A DNA stretch of 26,099 nucleotides, taken from NCBI GenBank assembly GCA_002256685.1, contig NQJH01000033.1:1-26099 (forward strand), given 5' to 3'. The notes below the pieces were generated by a model. The model was not told the origin of the DNA. It saw nothing but the letters and a program-made list of their open reading frames with translations, and did not search any database. The DNA comes from Methylococcaceae bacterium NSP1-2 (GTDB lineage Bacteria; Pseudomonadota; Gammaproteobacteria; Methylococcales; Methylomonadaceae). Positions within the stretch are counted from its first letter, which is position 1, and every line of letters begins with the position of its first letter. Shown here in pieces: positions 1 through 7,352 of the stretch. A program made the translations under genes and the position numbers.

Positions 1-95
1 ATCAAAACGCCTTGCGTAATGGTTCTAAATCACCTTTATTACAATTAAAAATTGATGATTTGACCGCACCTGAGCGGGTGGAAGCGAAAAAATAA
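1..95 (+). CDS. yfgM: C-terminal end of YfgM-like protein (partial, 5' end outside window)
   Basis: Only the last 30 codons are visible, in the frame starting at base 3 and ending at TAA 93-95. The tail reads LLQLKIDDL followed by a short polar end, which resembles the C-terminus of YfgM. YfgM is a membrane-anchored TPR-like protein associated with the Sec translocon and periplasmic chaperones. The stop overlaps the next start by one base (TAATG), so this gene and bamB are translationally coupled. The order yfgM-bamB-der is standard in gammaproteobacteria, and the assignment rests mainly on that order. Too little sequence is present to judge domains. Confidence 0.7.
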   Translation, partial: QNALRNGSKSPLLQLKIDDLTAPERVEAKK

Positions 96-1285
96 TGCGC
101 AAAATTACCCTGTTACTACTACTTTGTTTAGCATTGGTGGGCTGTGCCGCAGTCGATACCGCCAAAGAATCGATGTCTGGTATTTTCGACTATTTTAGTG
201 GTGGTGAAGATAATGCCGAACCGCCTACGCCATTGGTCGAATCTACTCCAGAACTTGATGCTCAAGTACTTTGGAAAGAAAGTATCGGTGTCGGTGCTGA
301 CCAACAGTCCTTGAAATTAACGCCAGCGATTGGCGCAGGAAAGGTTATCGCTGCTGATAGAGAAGGCGTAGTACAGGCAAGAGATGCAAAAACAGGTAAC
401 TTGCTTTGGGAAGTGGGAACGGAAATTCCTTTTTCAGCCGGACCTAGTTTAGCCGCTGGTCGAATTATTTTGGGTTCTAGCAAAGCCAAAGTAATTGCGC
501 TCAATAGTGAAAACGGCGAACAGCTTTGGGAAAATACTGTATCGAGCGAAGTGCTAGCTGTTCCCGTCATTACAAGAGGCATCGTCATTGTGCGTACGAC
601 AGCAGGTGAAGTCGTCGCACTTGACGAAAAAACCGGTAGACGCTTATGGACTTACGAACACAGCGTCCCTGCGTTAAGTATACGCGGCACAGGGATGCCG
701 CTGGTGGTTGGGGATAATGTCATTGTTGGTTATGACAATGGCAAATTAGTTGCACTCAAACTAAGCAACGGTAAATACGTCTGGGAAGCCACGATTGCCA
801 TGCCTAAAGGGCGTTCTGAAATTGAACGGCTCGTTGATTTAGATGTTGATCCCATCGAAACCGGTGGCACCATTTATGTTGCCAGTTATAACGGCGGTGT
901 CAGTGCTGTTTCTGCCTCGGATGGCGAAGTATTATGGCGCAACGAAAAAATTTCCTCTCATACAGGCTTAAGTTATGACTCACGTCATTTATATTTATCT
1001 GATTCCTTAGGTCAAGTGTTACAAATAGAACAAAGCCGTGGTGCGGGTCTATGGAAACAAAAAGAACTCAATCACCGCAAATTAACCGCCCCTACGCTTT
1101 ACCAAAATTATTTAGTCGTCGGTGATTATGAAGGCTACGTCCATTGGCTAAGCACCAGTGATGGCAGACAGCTGGGACGTGTACAAATTACCGATAGTGC
1201 CATCGATGTCAAACCCATTGTTGTTGATGGGATTGTTTATGTTTATGCAAAAGACGGCACACTTGCCGCTTTAACCGCTCATTAA
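95..1285 (+). CDS. bamB: Outer membrane protein assembly factor BamB (lipoprotein)
   Basis: BamB is the beta-propeller lipoprotein of the BAM complex, which folds beta-barrel proteins into the outer membrane from its periplasmic face. The protein has 396 residues. It starts with a lipoprotein signal peptide (MRK, a leucine-rich core, lipobox LVGC with the lipidated Cys at 17). The body is built of repeated propeller blades with the recurring pattern G-x-V-x-A-x-D-x-x-T/N-G-x-x-L-W (for example around residues 88-107, 132-146, 171-186 and 216-231), typical of PQQ-like repeats. Length is as expected (about 390). The ATG overlaps the yfgM stop, and der begins five bases after its stop, so all three are likely co-transcribed. 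No strong Shine-Dalgarno is visible, consistent with coupling. Confidence 0.95.
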   Translation: MRKITLLLLLCLALVGCAAVDTAKESMSGIFDYFSGGEDNAEPPTPLVESTPELDAQVLWKESIGVGADQQSLKLTPAIGAGKVIAADREGVVQARDAKTGNLLWEVGTEIPFSAGPSLAAGRIILGSSKAKVIALNSENGEQLWENTVSSEVLAVPVITRGIVIVRTTAGEVVALDEKTGRRLWTYEHSVPALSIRGTGMPLVVGDNVIVGYDNGKLVALKLSNGKYVWEATIAMPKGRSEIERLVDLDVDPIETGGTIYVASYNGGVSAVSASDGEVLWRNEKISSHTGLSYDSRHLYLSDSLGQVLQIEQSRGAGLWKQKELNHRKLTAPTLYQNYLVVGDYEGYVHWLSTSDGRQLGRVQITDSAIDVKPIVVDGIVYVYAKDGTLAALTAH

Positions 1286-1289
1286 ATTT

Positions 1290-2672
1290 ATGTTACCTGT
1301 TATAGCCCTCGTCGGGCGACCTAATGTTGGCAAATCTACGTTGTTCAACTACTTAACCAAAAGCCGCGAAGCTCTCGTTGCTGATTTTGCGGGTCTTACC
1401 CGTGACCGTCAATATGGACGCATTAAACATGGCAATCGTTCCTGCTTAGTCGTTGACACAGGCGGTATCGCCGATAATGCACAAGGTATTGATAGCATCT
1501 CTCGAAAACAAGTACAAATCGCTTTGGAAGAAGCTGATTTGGTATTTTTTATGGTGGATGCGCGGGAAGGCTTGAGTGCCTCCGATAGAGTCATTGCCGA
1601 TTCGTTAAGAAAACTTAACAAGCCCATTGTTTTGGTCACTAATAAAGTGGATGGCATTGATAGCACTATCGCCGCTGCTGATTTTTACGCCTTAGCATTG
1701 GGCGAACCTGTGCGCATTGCCGCTTCACACGGCAGAGGCATATCTGAACTACTGGAACACGCTTATCAACTATTGCCGCCTGAAAGCAAAGAAGAAGCGG
1801 AGGAAGACGCGAAAAAAGGCATTGCTATTGCCGTCGTTGGTCGTCCGAATGTTGGTAAATCCACGCTGGTGAATCGCTTATTAGGTGAAGAACGCGTTAT
1901 CGTATTCGATGAACCGGGTACAACCCGCGACAGTATTTACATTCCGTTTGAGCGCAACGGCAAACAATTCACCCTAATTGATACCGCTGGAATGCGTCGC
2001 CGCTCTAAAATCGGCGAAATGATTGAAAAATTTAGCGTCATCAAATCACTACAAGCCATTGAAAAAGCCAATGTCGTTATATATCTGATTGATGCTACCG
2101 AAGGCATTACTGACCAAGACGCACATTTATTAGGCTTGGTGTTAGAAGCAGGCAGACCGTTGATTATCGGCTTGAATAAATGGGATGGTTTGAGTCAAAC
2201 GCAAAAAGGTACGATAGAACGACATTTAGAATTCAAACTCGCGTTTTTAGATTTTGCTGAAAAACACCCAATTTCTGCACTGCATGGCAGTGGCGTTGGT
2301 AAATTATTTGATATGGTGCATCAGCTGTATGCGTCTACCATGATTGATATGTCCACGCCTGTGTTAACGCGGATACTAAAAGAAGCCACTACTGCCCATC
2401 AACCACCAGTAGTCAACACGCGGCGCATTAAACTTAAATACGCTCATCAAGGCGGACGTAATCCACCGATTATCATCGTTCACGGTGTGCAAACCGACGT
2501 GTTACCGTTGTCTTACAAACGTTATCTAACCAACTATTACCGTGAAAAATTAGGCTTAGCAAAATCACCTGTTAATCCGTTTCATGGGCAGAAGAAACCC
2601 AAGCCCGTGAGCAAAGAAGCAGATAAGAAAAACCGCTTGCAGGCACGGAATAGAACTAAACCTCAAAAATAA
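1290..2672 (+). CDS. der: Ribosome-assembly GTPase Der (EngA)
   Basis: Der is an essential tandem-domain GTPase that helps mature the 50S subunit. The 460-residue protein shows both G domains. The first has GRPNVGKS at 9-16, DTGG at 56-59 and NKVD at 118-121. The second has a repeated GRPNVGKS at 184-191, DTAGM at 231-235 and NKWD at 296-299. The C-terminal part (from about 355) is the KH-like RNA-binding domain, ending in a basic Lys/Arg-rich tail typical of the family. All nucleotide-binding motifs are intact, so the protein should be functional. It lies four bases downstream of bamB on the same strand. The start has no clear ribosome site, which fits coupled translation. Confidence 0.97.
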   Translation: MLPVIALVGRPNVGKSTLFNYLTKSREALVADFAGLTRDRQYGRIKHGNRSCLVVDTGGIADNAQGIDSISRKQVQIALEEADLVFFMVDAREGLSASDRVIADSLRKLNKPIVLVTNKVDGIDSTIAAADFYALALGEPVRIAASHGRGISELLEHAYQLLPPESKEEAEEDAKKGIAIAVVGRPNVGKSTLVNRLLGEERVIVFDEPGTTRDSIYIPFERNGKQFTLIDTAGMRRRSKIGEMIEKFSVIKSLQAIEKANVVIYLIDATEGITDQDAHLLGLVLEAGRPLIIGLNKWDGLSQTQKGTIERHLEFKLAFLDFAEKHPISALHGSGVGKLFDMVHQLYASTMIDMSTPVLTRILKEATTAHQPPVVNTRRIKLKYAHQGGRNPPIIIVHGVQTDVLPLSYKRYLTNYYREKLGLAKSPVNPFHGQKKPKPVSKEADKKNRLQARNRTKPQK

Positions 2673-2681
2673 GTTTTATAA

Positions 2682-3008
2682 ATGACCTATATAACCGAAA
2701 GTATGATTTTAGAGTGCTACGAAGCATATAAAGCAGGCAGACGTGAATGCTTTCCTAAAGGAATGAACGAAACCTCGGCTAAAATGACAATGATATGGCT
2801 TGATAGTATATTAAGAACTTATAAACCATATAAGCGTAGCGGTAGCTATATGCAGCATGAGGTTATCTTAAAAAAGATTAAACAAGATTACGGTAACGAG
2901 AAAGCTAGAAGAGCAGCATTAGCTCGAATAAATGTTGCTATCAACCTACCGCTCATCAGATTATTAAAAAGTTATATTGACCCCGCACCGAGTGGGAATG
3001 AAAAATAA
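2682..3008 (+). CDS. Hypothetical protein, 108 aa, family not recognised
   Basis: I do not recognise this protein. It is 108 residues, basic (many Lys and Arg), soluble-looking, with no signal peptide or membrane segment. It contains two Cys (11 and 23) and a mostly helical-looking composition; a C-terminal half with KIKQDYGNEKARRAALARIN suggests an amphipathic helix. It begins nine bases after der and ends 21 bases before the favoured tpx start, so it could be part of the same transcript. No good Shine-Dalgarno is visible. Codon use includes several AGA codons and is more AT-rich than der, which hints at a recently acquired or fast-evolving gene. Being a real protein is supported by a full-length open frame filling an otherwise empty gap. 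Confidence 0.6.
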   Translation: MTYITESMILECYEAYKAGRRECFPKGMNETSAKMTMIWLDSILRTYKPYKRSGSYMQHEVILKKIKQDYGNEKARRAALARINVAINLPLIRLLKSYIDPAPSGNEK

Positions 3009-3029
3009 TCATTTTATGGAATGCTAATC

Positions 3030-3479
3030 ATGACCACCATCACTTTTCAAGGTAAACCCCTACAAACGTCTGGCGAACTTCCTTTAGTAGGAACGAAAGC
3101 CCCCGACTTCACACTCGTCGATGGCAAATTAAAAGATCCGACTTGTGCCGCTTCAACACTCAAATTCAATGAAAAAGCCGCTCATCTACATAACACAGTT
3201 GTCTTAGTCATTTCCGCCGACTTACCGTTTGCCCAATGCCGTTTTTGTAGTAACGAAAGCTTACATCACGTCATTCCGTTATCCACCTTTCGTTCTAGTT
3301 TTGCCGAGGATTACGGCGTAAAATTGGTTGATTCGATACTAGCAGGACTCACCGCCCGCGCCGTGGTAGTCATTGATGAACACGACAGAGTTATTTACAC
3401 CCAATTGGTCAGTGAACTGTCTGATGAGCCAGACTACAAAAGCGCGTTAGCCGCATTGACGGATTTACAGGGAAGCTAG
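3030..3479 (+). CDS. tpx: Thiol peroxidase Tpx-like, with internal deletion at the active site
   Basis: This resembles Tpx, an atypical 2-Cys peroxiredoxin that reduces peroxides using thioredoxin. From ATG 3030 the protein has 149 residues, against about 165-168 for the family. I prefer 3030 over ATG 3021 because GGA at 3018-3020 then lies nine bases upstream and the N-terminus (MTTITFQGKP) matches family starts. Conserved blocks present are PDFTLV (25-30), the peroxidatic Cys in CAAS (Cys39), SADLPFAQ with the resolving Cys73 in RFC, STFR, and the ARAVVVIDE strand. Between D36 and P37 about 21 residues normally found there are missing, including the strand leading to the P-x3-T-x2-C active-site motif. 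The deletion is in frame. The protein may be inactive, altered, or an assembly error. An additional Cys (70) sits near Cys73. Confidence 0.85.
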   Translation: MTTITFQGKPLQTSGELPLVGTKAPDFTLVDGKLKDPTCAASTLKFNEKAAHLHNTVVLVISADLPFAQCRFCSNESLHHVIPLSTFRSSFAEDYGVKLVDSILAGLTARAVVVIDEHDRVIYTQLVSELSDEPDYKSALAALTDLQGS

Positions 3480-3491
3480 TCAGATTGGGTT

Positions 3492-3603
3492 ACTGTCCAT
3501 AGTTAAGAAAAAATTACGATGGAGTAAAACAGCTTTAGCTGTTTTCTAGCGGAAACTCGCCAATAGCTAAAGCTATTGGACTCCTTTCTTAACTGTGGAC
3601 AGT
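3492..3603. repeat. Double-hairpin palindromic element, copy 1, inside an outer inverted repeat
   Basis: Outer arms are actgtccatagttaagaaa (3492-3510) and tttcttaactgtggacagt (3585-3603), complementary with one mismatch. The inner core runs from GGAGT (3521-3525) to ACTCC (3580-3584). The core holds two perfect hairpins: aaaacagct-tt-agctgtttt (3526-3545) and ccaatagct-aa-agctattgg (3560-3579), joined by a GCG...CGC linker (3549-3560). A second copy of the same core design lies at 23737-23793, with different outer arms. It fits a MITE/REP-like structured repeat; no open reading frame fits inside it. It separates tpx from the hydrolase gene, and its right arm ends 16 bases before the preferred hydrolase start. 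Confidence 0.85.
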
Positions 3604-3619
3604 GTGCCGTGTGTACTTG

Positions 3620-4258
3620 ATGACAGCCAAACAAACGCAAGCTATTTTGATTCATGGCATGGGACGCTCCCCCGCCTCCATGCTGATATTAGCAGCCAGA
3701 CTTCGTGCAGCCGGCATTCACCCGCGCTTTTTCGCTTATTCAGCTGCCTTTGAAGGCTGGGAGACGTGTGTTAACCGACTGGAAAAATTTATTAACCAGC
3801 ATAGCCGTGATGACGACTTTATCATCATTGGGCATTCACTCGGCACCGTATTAACACGCGGCGTATTATCAAGACTGACTCACAAACCCATCGCGTGTTT
3901 TTTCCTAGCCCCACCCACCAAAGCCTGTGTAGCCGCGCAAAGATTCGCACCATTACGCCTATACAAAATGCTCACCGGTGAAATGGGGCAACTGCTTGCC
4001 AGTTCACTATTTATGAACTCACTACCTCCACCCGATGTCCCAACAAAAATATACGCAGGCGCAGGCGGACTACGCGGTCGTTATTCCCCTTTTGGCGAAC
4101 AACTCAATGATGGCGTGTTAGCTGTTGAAGAAACGGTATTACCCGCTATTCCTTCCGAAACAATTGCAGCTGTGCATACATTTATTATGAATAAAAAAGT
4201 GATTGCTGATGATATTGTTAAGCTGGCTAATGCGGCAAGGCAATATAATAAAGTCTGA
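3620..4258 (+). CDS. Small alpha/beta hydrolase (lipase/esterase-like)
   Basis: A cytoplasmic-looking serine hydrolase of 212 residues from ATG 3620. It shows an oxyanion-hole type motif IHGMGRS (11-17), the nucleophile elbow GHSLG with Ser73 (71-75), and candidate acid and base residues Asp164 (NDGVL) and His186 (AVHTF). Together these make a complete catalytic triad in the right order. The substrate cannot be told from sequence. Upstream in-frame GTG codons at 3602 and 3611 exist, but 3602 lies inside the right arm of the repeat and neither has a Shine-Dalgarno, so ATG 3620 is preferred without strong support. It is followed by acnB after 44 bases, but acnB has its own good ribosome site. 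It is not a recognised operon partner of either neighbour. Confidence 0.82.
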   Translation: MTAKQTQAILIHGMGRSPASMLILAARLRAAGIHPRFFAYSAAFEGWETCVNRLEKFINQHSRDDDFIIIGHSLGTVLTRGVLSRLTHKPIACFFLAPPTKACVAAQRFAPLRLYKMLTGEMGQLLASSLFMNSLPPPDVPTKIYAGAGGLRGRYSPFGEQLNDGVLAVEETVLPAIPSETIAAVHTFIMNKKVIADDIVKLANAARQYNKV

Positions 4259-4302
4259 GACTATCCAATCTTGCCTTTTTACACGACTATCAAGGATTTA
4301 AT

Positions 4303-6846
4303 ATGCTAGAAACCTACCGTAAACACGTTGCTGAACGCGCCGCTGAGGGCGTAGTGCCTAAACCTCTTGATGCTGAGCAAACAGCGGCATTAATTGAACT
4401 CATTAAACAACCGCCTGCGGGTGAAGAAGCATTCATTTTGGACTTGTTGGAAAATCGTATTCCAGCGGGTGTGGATGAAGCGGCTTATATTAAGGCGGGC
4501 TTTTTAGCGGCGATTGCTAAAGGCGAAACGTCTTCACCGATTTTAACGGCACAACGTGCCACTGAATTATTAGGCACGATGTTGGGCGGTTATAACATCG
4601 CACCGCTGATTGATTTGCTGGATAACGCCAGTCTTGCTCCGATTGCAGCTAAAGCGTTATCGCATACGCTGTTAGTATTTGATGCCTTTCATGATGTGCA
4701 GGAAAAAGCCGAGGCGGGGTGTGCGTATGCTCAACAAGTGCTGGAATCATGGGCGGATGCCGAATGGTTTACCAGTAAGCCTGTCATGCCTGAGAAATTG
4801 ACCGTGACCGTGTTTAAAGTCACGGGTGAAACCAATACCGATGATTTATCACCCGCGCCCGATGCGTGGTCGCGTCCTGATATTCCTTTACACGCGAAAG
4901 CGATGCTGAAAATGCCGCGTGAGGGTATTACTAATGCGGAACTGCAAATTGAAGTTTTAAAAGAAAAAGGCTTTCCTGTCGCTTATGTCGGTGATGTGGT
5001 CGGCACAGGTTCATCACGCAAATCAGCAACGAATTCAGTGTTGTGGTTTACAGGGCGTGATATTCCCTTTATTCCGAATAAACGTGAAGGCGGCGTGTGT
5101 ATCGGTGGCAAAATCGCGCCGATTTTCTTTAACACGATGGAAGATTCAGGCGCGTTGCCGTTTGAATGTGATGTAACGCACATGGCTATGGGTGATGTTA
5201 TCGACATTTATCCGTATCAAGGTGTCGTGAAACGTCATGATAGTGAGGAAATTGTTTGCCAGTTTGAATTAAAAACCGATGTGTTATTGGATGAAGTGCG
5301 GGCAGGTGGACGCATTCCGCTGATTATCGGACGTGGTTTAACGGATAGAGCGCGTAAAGTCTTAGGTTTGGGCGCGTCTGACGTGTTTGTTCGTTCAGTA
5401 GATAAAGCAGACAGTGGCAAAGGTTACACGCTGGCACAAAAAATAGTCGGTAAGGCGTGTGGTGTCGCAGGTGTGCGTCCGAATACTTATTGCGAACCGC
5501 ACATGACTACGGTTGGTTCGCAAGATACTACGGGTCCTATGACGCGTGATGAATTGAAAGATTTAGCCTGTTTAGGTTTTTCGGCTGACTTGGTATTGCA
5601 ATCGTTTTGCCATACAGCCGCGTATCCAAAACCGATTGATGTCACCATGCACCATACGTTACCTGATTTTATTATGAATCGCGGCGGAGTGTCGTTACGG
5701 CCAGGTGATGGCATTATTCATTCGTGGCTTAACCGTATGCTGTTGCCTGATACCGTTGGCACAGGCGGCGATTCGCATACCCGTTTTCCGATTGGTATTT
5801 CGTTTCCTGCGGGGTCTGGTTTGGTGGCATTTGCAGCCGCAACAGGTGTCATGCCGTTGGATATGCCTGAATCAGTGTTAGTGCGCTTTACGGGAGAAAT
5901 GCAGGCGGGGATTACCTTGCGTGACTTGGTGAATGCGATTCCTTACGTTGCCTTACAACGCGGTTTATTGACGCTGGATAAAAAAGGCAAGAAAAATGTC
6001 TTTTCAGGACGGATTTTAGAAATTGAAGGCTTGCCTGATTTAAAAGTCGAGCAAGCCTTTGAATTGTCCGATGCGTCAGCAGAGCGTTCAGCGGGTGGTT
6101 GTACGGTGCGTTTGAATGAAGCACCGATACGCGAGTATTTAAACTCTAATATCACACTGTTGAAATGGATGATAGCGCAAGGTTATGGCGATGTGCGTAC
6201 CATTGAACGACGCATTAAAGATATGCAGGCGTGGCTGGACAACCCTGTATTACTGGAAGCCGATGCTGATGCGGAATACTTTGAAATCCTTGAAATCAAT
6301 ATGAGTGACATTAAAGAACCGTTGCTTGCTTGCCCGAATGATCCTGATGATATTAAGCCGTTGTCAGCTGTGGCAGGCACGAAAATTGATGAAGTGTTTT
6401 TGGGTTCGTGTATGACCAATATCGGGCATTTTCGCGCGGCAGGTAAATTGCTTGAGCAACAAAAAGGCGCGTTACCCAGCAAATTATGGATTGCGCCACC
6501 GACTAAAATGGATGAAAGCCAGTTGACCAAAGAAGGCTATTACGATACCTTTACTAAAGCAGGGGCGCGGACAGAAATGCCCGGTTGTTCATTATGTATG
6601 GGTAATCAAGCACGAGTGGCTGAAAATGCGACGGTGGTTTCGACTTCTACACGCAATTTCCCCAATCGTTTGGGTAATGGCGCGAATGTGTTTTTATCGT
6701 CGGCAGAATTGGCAGCAGTGTGTTCGCTGTTGGGTAAAATTCCCACCGTTGAAGAATATATGAGCTATGCTAATCAGATTAATGCGACGGCTGAAGATAC
6801 TTATCGGTATTTGAATTTTAATAAAATGGATAGTTATCAAAGCTAA
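4303..6846 (+). CDS. acnB: Aconitate hydratase B
   Basis: AcnB interconverts citrate and isocitrate in the TCA cycle (and often has 2-methylisocitrate dehydratase activity) using a [4Fe-4S] cluster. The 847-residue protein closely follows the AcnB pattern. The N-terminal HEAT-like domain begins MLETYRKHVAERAAEG, then comes the swivel domain (GDVVGTGSSRKS, NTMEDSGALP), then the catalytic domain (SQDTTGPMTRDELKDLACLGF, GTGGDSHTRFPIG). Cluster ligands are Cys703 (GSCMTN), Cys762 and Cys765 (PGCSLCMGN). It is about 18 residues shorter than the E. coli enzyme: roughly 7 missing in a loop near residue 205 and 11 at the C-terminus. Both look like ordinary length variation. The start is supported by AAGGA (4292-4296) six bases upstream of the ATG. 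Confidence 0.97.
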   Translation: MLETYRKHVAERAAEGVVPKPLDAEQTAALIELIKQPPAGEEAFILDLLENRIPAGVDEAAYIKAGFLAAIAKGETSSPILTAQRATELLGTMLGGYNIAPLIDLLDNASLAPIAAKALSHTLLVFDAFHDVQEKAEAGCAYAQQVLESWADAEWFTSKPVMPEKLTVTVFKVTGETNTDDLSPAPDAWSRPDIPLHAKAMLKMPREGITNAELQIEVLKEKGFPVAYVGDVVGTGSSRKSATNSVLWFTGRDIPFIPNKREGGVCIGGKIAPIFFNTMEDSGALPFECDVTHMAMGDVIDIYPYQGVVKRHDSEEIVCQFELKTDVLLDEVRAGGRIPLIIGRGLTDRARKVLGLGASDVFVRSVDKADSGKGYTLAQKIVGKACGVAGVRPNTYCEPHMTTVGSQDTTGPMTRDELKDLACLGFSADLVLQSFCHTAAYPKPIDVTMHHTLPDFIMNRGGVSLRPGDGIIHSWLNRMLLPDTVGTGGDSHTRFPIGISFPAGSGLVAFAAATGVMPLDMPESVLVRFTGEMQAGITLRDLVNAIPYVALQRGLLTLDKKGKKNVFSGRILEIEGLPDLKVEQAFELSDASAERSAGGCTVRLNEAPIREYLNSNITLLKWMIAQGYGDVRTIERRIKDMQAWLDNPVLLEADADAEYFEILEINMSDIKEPLLACPNDPDDIKPLSAVAGTKIDEVFLGSCMTNIGHFRAAGKLLEQQKGALPSKLWIAPPTKMDESQLTKEGYYDTFTKAGARTEMPGCSLCMGNQARVAENATVVSTSTRNFPNRLGNGANVFLSSAELAAVCSLLGKIPTVEEYMSYANQINATAEDTYRYLNFNKMDSYQS

Positions 6847-6855
6847 ATAATGAAT

Positions 6856-6886
6856 GTAGGGTGGGCAGGCTCTTTGCCCACCCTAC
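6856..6886. repeat. GTAGGGTGGGCA hairpin repeat, likely also a transcription end after acnB
   Basis: Perfect 12-bp inverted repeat: gtagggtgggca (6856-6867), loop ggctctt, tgcccaccctac (6875-6886). It lies ten bases after the acnB stop and 18 before dciA. There is no U-tract on either side, so it is not a canonical intrinsic terminator. Related pieces occur at 12646-12667 and 17254-17275, also just downstream of genes, which marks it as a dispersed short repeat family. Confidence 0.8.
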
Positions 6887-6904
6887 GCAAGTAATAGGCG
6901 ACTT

Positions 6905-7351
6905 ATGACGGCTAAAAAAACGACTTGTAAAACCCCATTGTCCTATCAAAACCAAACAATGGCATATTTTCACGGTCAGATTGGACAACAAAAACGGCTT
7001 TTACACGCTATTCAAAAGCTGTTGCCATTCGATTTAGCAGAACATATTTACTGTTGTCTGATAAAAGATAAGAAGCTATTGGTTTATACCGATTCAGCGG
7101 CGTGGGCATCACAATTGCGTTTTTATAATGCGGCACTGCTGGCTAGCACCGCGCCCTTAGTGACAACTGTGCAGATTAAGGTGATGACTCAGCAAGTGGT
7201 ATTTGTTACGCGGTCTGAACGCAAAGCGCAACTGCCTTGCCCAGAAAAAATAGAACTTTTGCGAAAGGATAGTCTTAATATTACCGATGAGCCGTTGCAA
7301 GCCGCGCTACTTAAGTTAAGCACGACGTTAGCACGGCTATCTAATAAATGA
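6905..7351 (+). CDS. dciA: DciA/DUF721-family replicative helicase loader
   Basis: DciA proteins help load the DnaB helicase at replication origins in bacteria lacking DnaC. The 148-residue protein contains the DUF721 signature: a short N-terminal stretch, then a segment ending YTDSAAWASQLRF (about residues 61-73), the most recognisable block of the family. The rest is a polar C-terminal tail ending in a helix. Its position next to lpxC is a recurrent arrangement in gammaproteobacteria. It runs convergently with lpxC, leaving a single base between the two stop codons (TGA 7349-7351 and the lpxC stop at 7353-7355). The start ATG has only weak ribosome-site features (aggcgactt upstream). Confidence 0.85.
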   Translation: MTAKKTTCKTPLSYQNQTMAYFHGQIGQQKRLLHAIQKLLPFDLAEHIYCCLIKDKKLLVYTDSAAWASQLRFYNAALLASTAPLVTTVQIKVMTQQVVFVTRSERKAQLPCPEKIELLRKDSLNITDEPLQAALLKLSTTLARLSNK

Positions 7352-7352
7352 A

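Noticed and set aside
5100..5120. Shorter loop in AcnB (about seven residues near residue 205) as another deletion like those in tpx and xseA
   Set aside because: The loop is variable in the family and all conserved motifs are kept, so ordinary length variation is the simpler reading.
6183..6530. 115-codon minus-strand open frame inside acnB
   Set aside because: It lies fully antisense to a highly conserved gene, with no ribosome site and no recognisable protein. The same applies to the frames at 262-588, 1409-1666 and 7759-8127.
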